Assembly: GCA_002763155.1 (NCBI GenBank)
Contig: PFCU01000004.1
Span: 11,794 to 25,157 of the forward strand
From: Candidatus Pacearchaeota archaeon CG10_big_fil_rev_8_21_14_0_10_30_48
GTDB taxonomy: Archaea > Nanobdellota > Nanobdellia > Pacearchaeales > GW2011-AR1
Length of the DNA: 13,364 nt
Reading direction: 5' to 3'
Shown here: piece by piece, positions 13,255 to 13,364 of the stretch
Layout: every line of letters begins with the position of its first letter
How positions within the stretch are numbered: the stretch's first letter is position 1
Position numbers and translations under genes: made by a program
Notes under the pieces: model-generated
Seen by the model: only the letters and a program-made list of their open reading frames with translations
Told to the model about the DNA's origin: nothing
Databases searched by the model: none

Positions 13255-13318
13255 GAGAATAATCAAAGCTTTCTGAGAGCGGCTCTGTCCGGAGTTCAAC
13301 CGAAAAATAGTTATTCTC
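13255..13318 (+). ncRNA. candidate structured RNA downstream of pop5
   Basis: This short stretch has a core (about 13266-13302) that is roughly half G+C, in contrast to the AT-rich surroundings. It is closed by GAGAATAA (13255-13262) and TTATTCTC (13311-13318), extended by one U-G pair if the plus strand is transcribed. Inside, AGAG/CTCT (13275-13285) and CGG/CCG around a 7-nt loop AGTTCAA (13290-13302) can pair. I could not match it to tRNA, 5S, RNase P, SRP, C/D or H/ACA RNA. It may be a pop5 3'-end structure or an independent small RNA. Confidence 0.3.
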
Positions 13319-13323
13319 GAGAA

Positions 13324-13364
13324 ATTTAGGTAGGATATGATACAACAAATTATCCTACCTAAAT
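13324..13364. repeat. perfect 14-bp inverted repeat ending at the last base
   Basis: ATTTAGGTAGGATA (13324-13337) and TATCCTACCTAAAT (13351-13364) are exact reverse complements separated by 13 nt. The right arm coincides with the end of the sequence, so it may continue outside. It could be a terminator-like hairpin, an operator, or a fold-back artefact at a contig end. Confidence 0.8.

Noticed and set aside
13288..13304. tRNA T-arm-like CGG-AGTTCAA-CCG
   Set aside because: The stem is only 3 bp, the loop does not align as TTCRANY, and no acceptor, D or anticodon arms surround it.

Overview
The window reads as a piece of an AT-rich archaeal genome, most likely a small-genome DPANN lineage of the Pacearchaeota/Woesearchaeota kind. 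The archaeal assignment rests on aCPSF1/FttA (KH-MBL-beta-CASP), a 20S proteasome beta subunit, an archaeal presenilin-type protease, Mre11/Rad50, archaeal RNase J, a Pop5-like RNase P subunit and a TrmB-type regulator. Most genes also have a TATA-like element about 25 nt before the start codon and no Shine-Dalgarno, the pattern of leaderless archaeal transcripts. The DPANN placement is inference from gene sizes, base composition and small conserved-looking hypotheticals.

Layout, left to right. Positions 1-1025 (minus): a TrmB-like regulator cut by the window edge, coupled by an ATGA overlap to a 111-aa unknown. 1129-1503 (plus): an unknown protein whose 3' end runs into the presenilin-like protease gene (1460-2419, minus). 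2416-2631 holds two tandem copies of a structured element, the nearer overlapping a 26-codon leader ORF joined to the protease gene. Then aCPSF1 (2632-4506) and the proteasome beta subunit (4577-5242), both minus. 5389-6000 is a RelE-like toxin/antitoxin pair with a perfect 26-bp palindrome at its promoter. 6096-6800 (plus) carries two orphan proteins. 6812-12201 is a tight minus-strand run: RNase J, a small membrane protein, a HemK/Mtq2-type methyltransferase and a fused Mre11-Rad50. 12255-12899 (minus) is a HAD-fold protein lacking its catalytic aspartates. 12987-13247 (plus) is a short Pop5, followed by a GC-richer, foldable stretch and a perfect inverted repeat that ends exactly at the last base.

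The window is dominated by RNA 3'-end formation and decay (aCPSF1, RNase J, Pop5), protein turnover (proteasome, intramembrane protease), release-factor-type methylation and break repair. The points most worth a second look are (1) the Mre11-Rad50 fusion, whose junction lacks the first strands of Rad50 and half of Walker A, and (2) the duplicated hairpin/leader-peptide element between aCPSF1 and the presenilin protease. No CRISPR array, rRNA, tRNA or insertion sequence was recognised.
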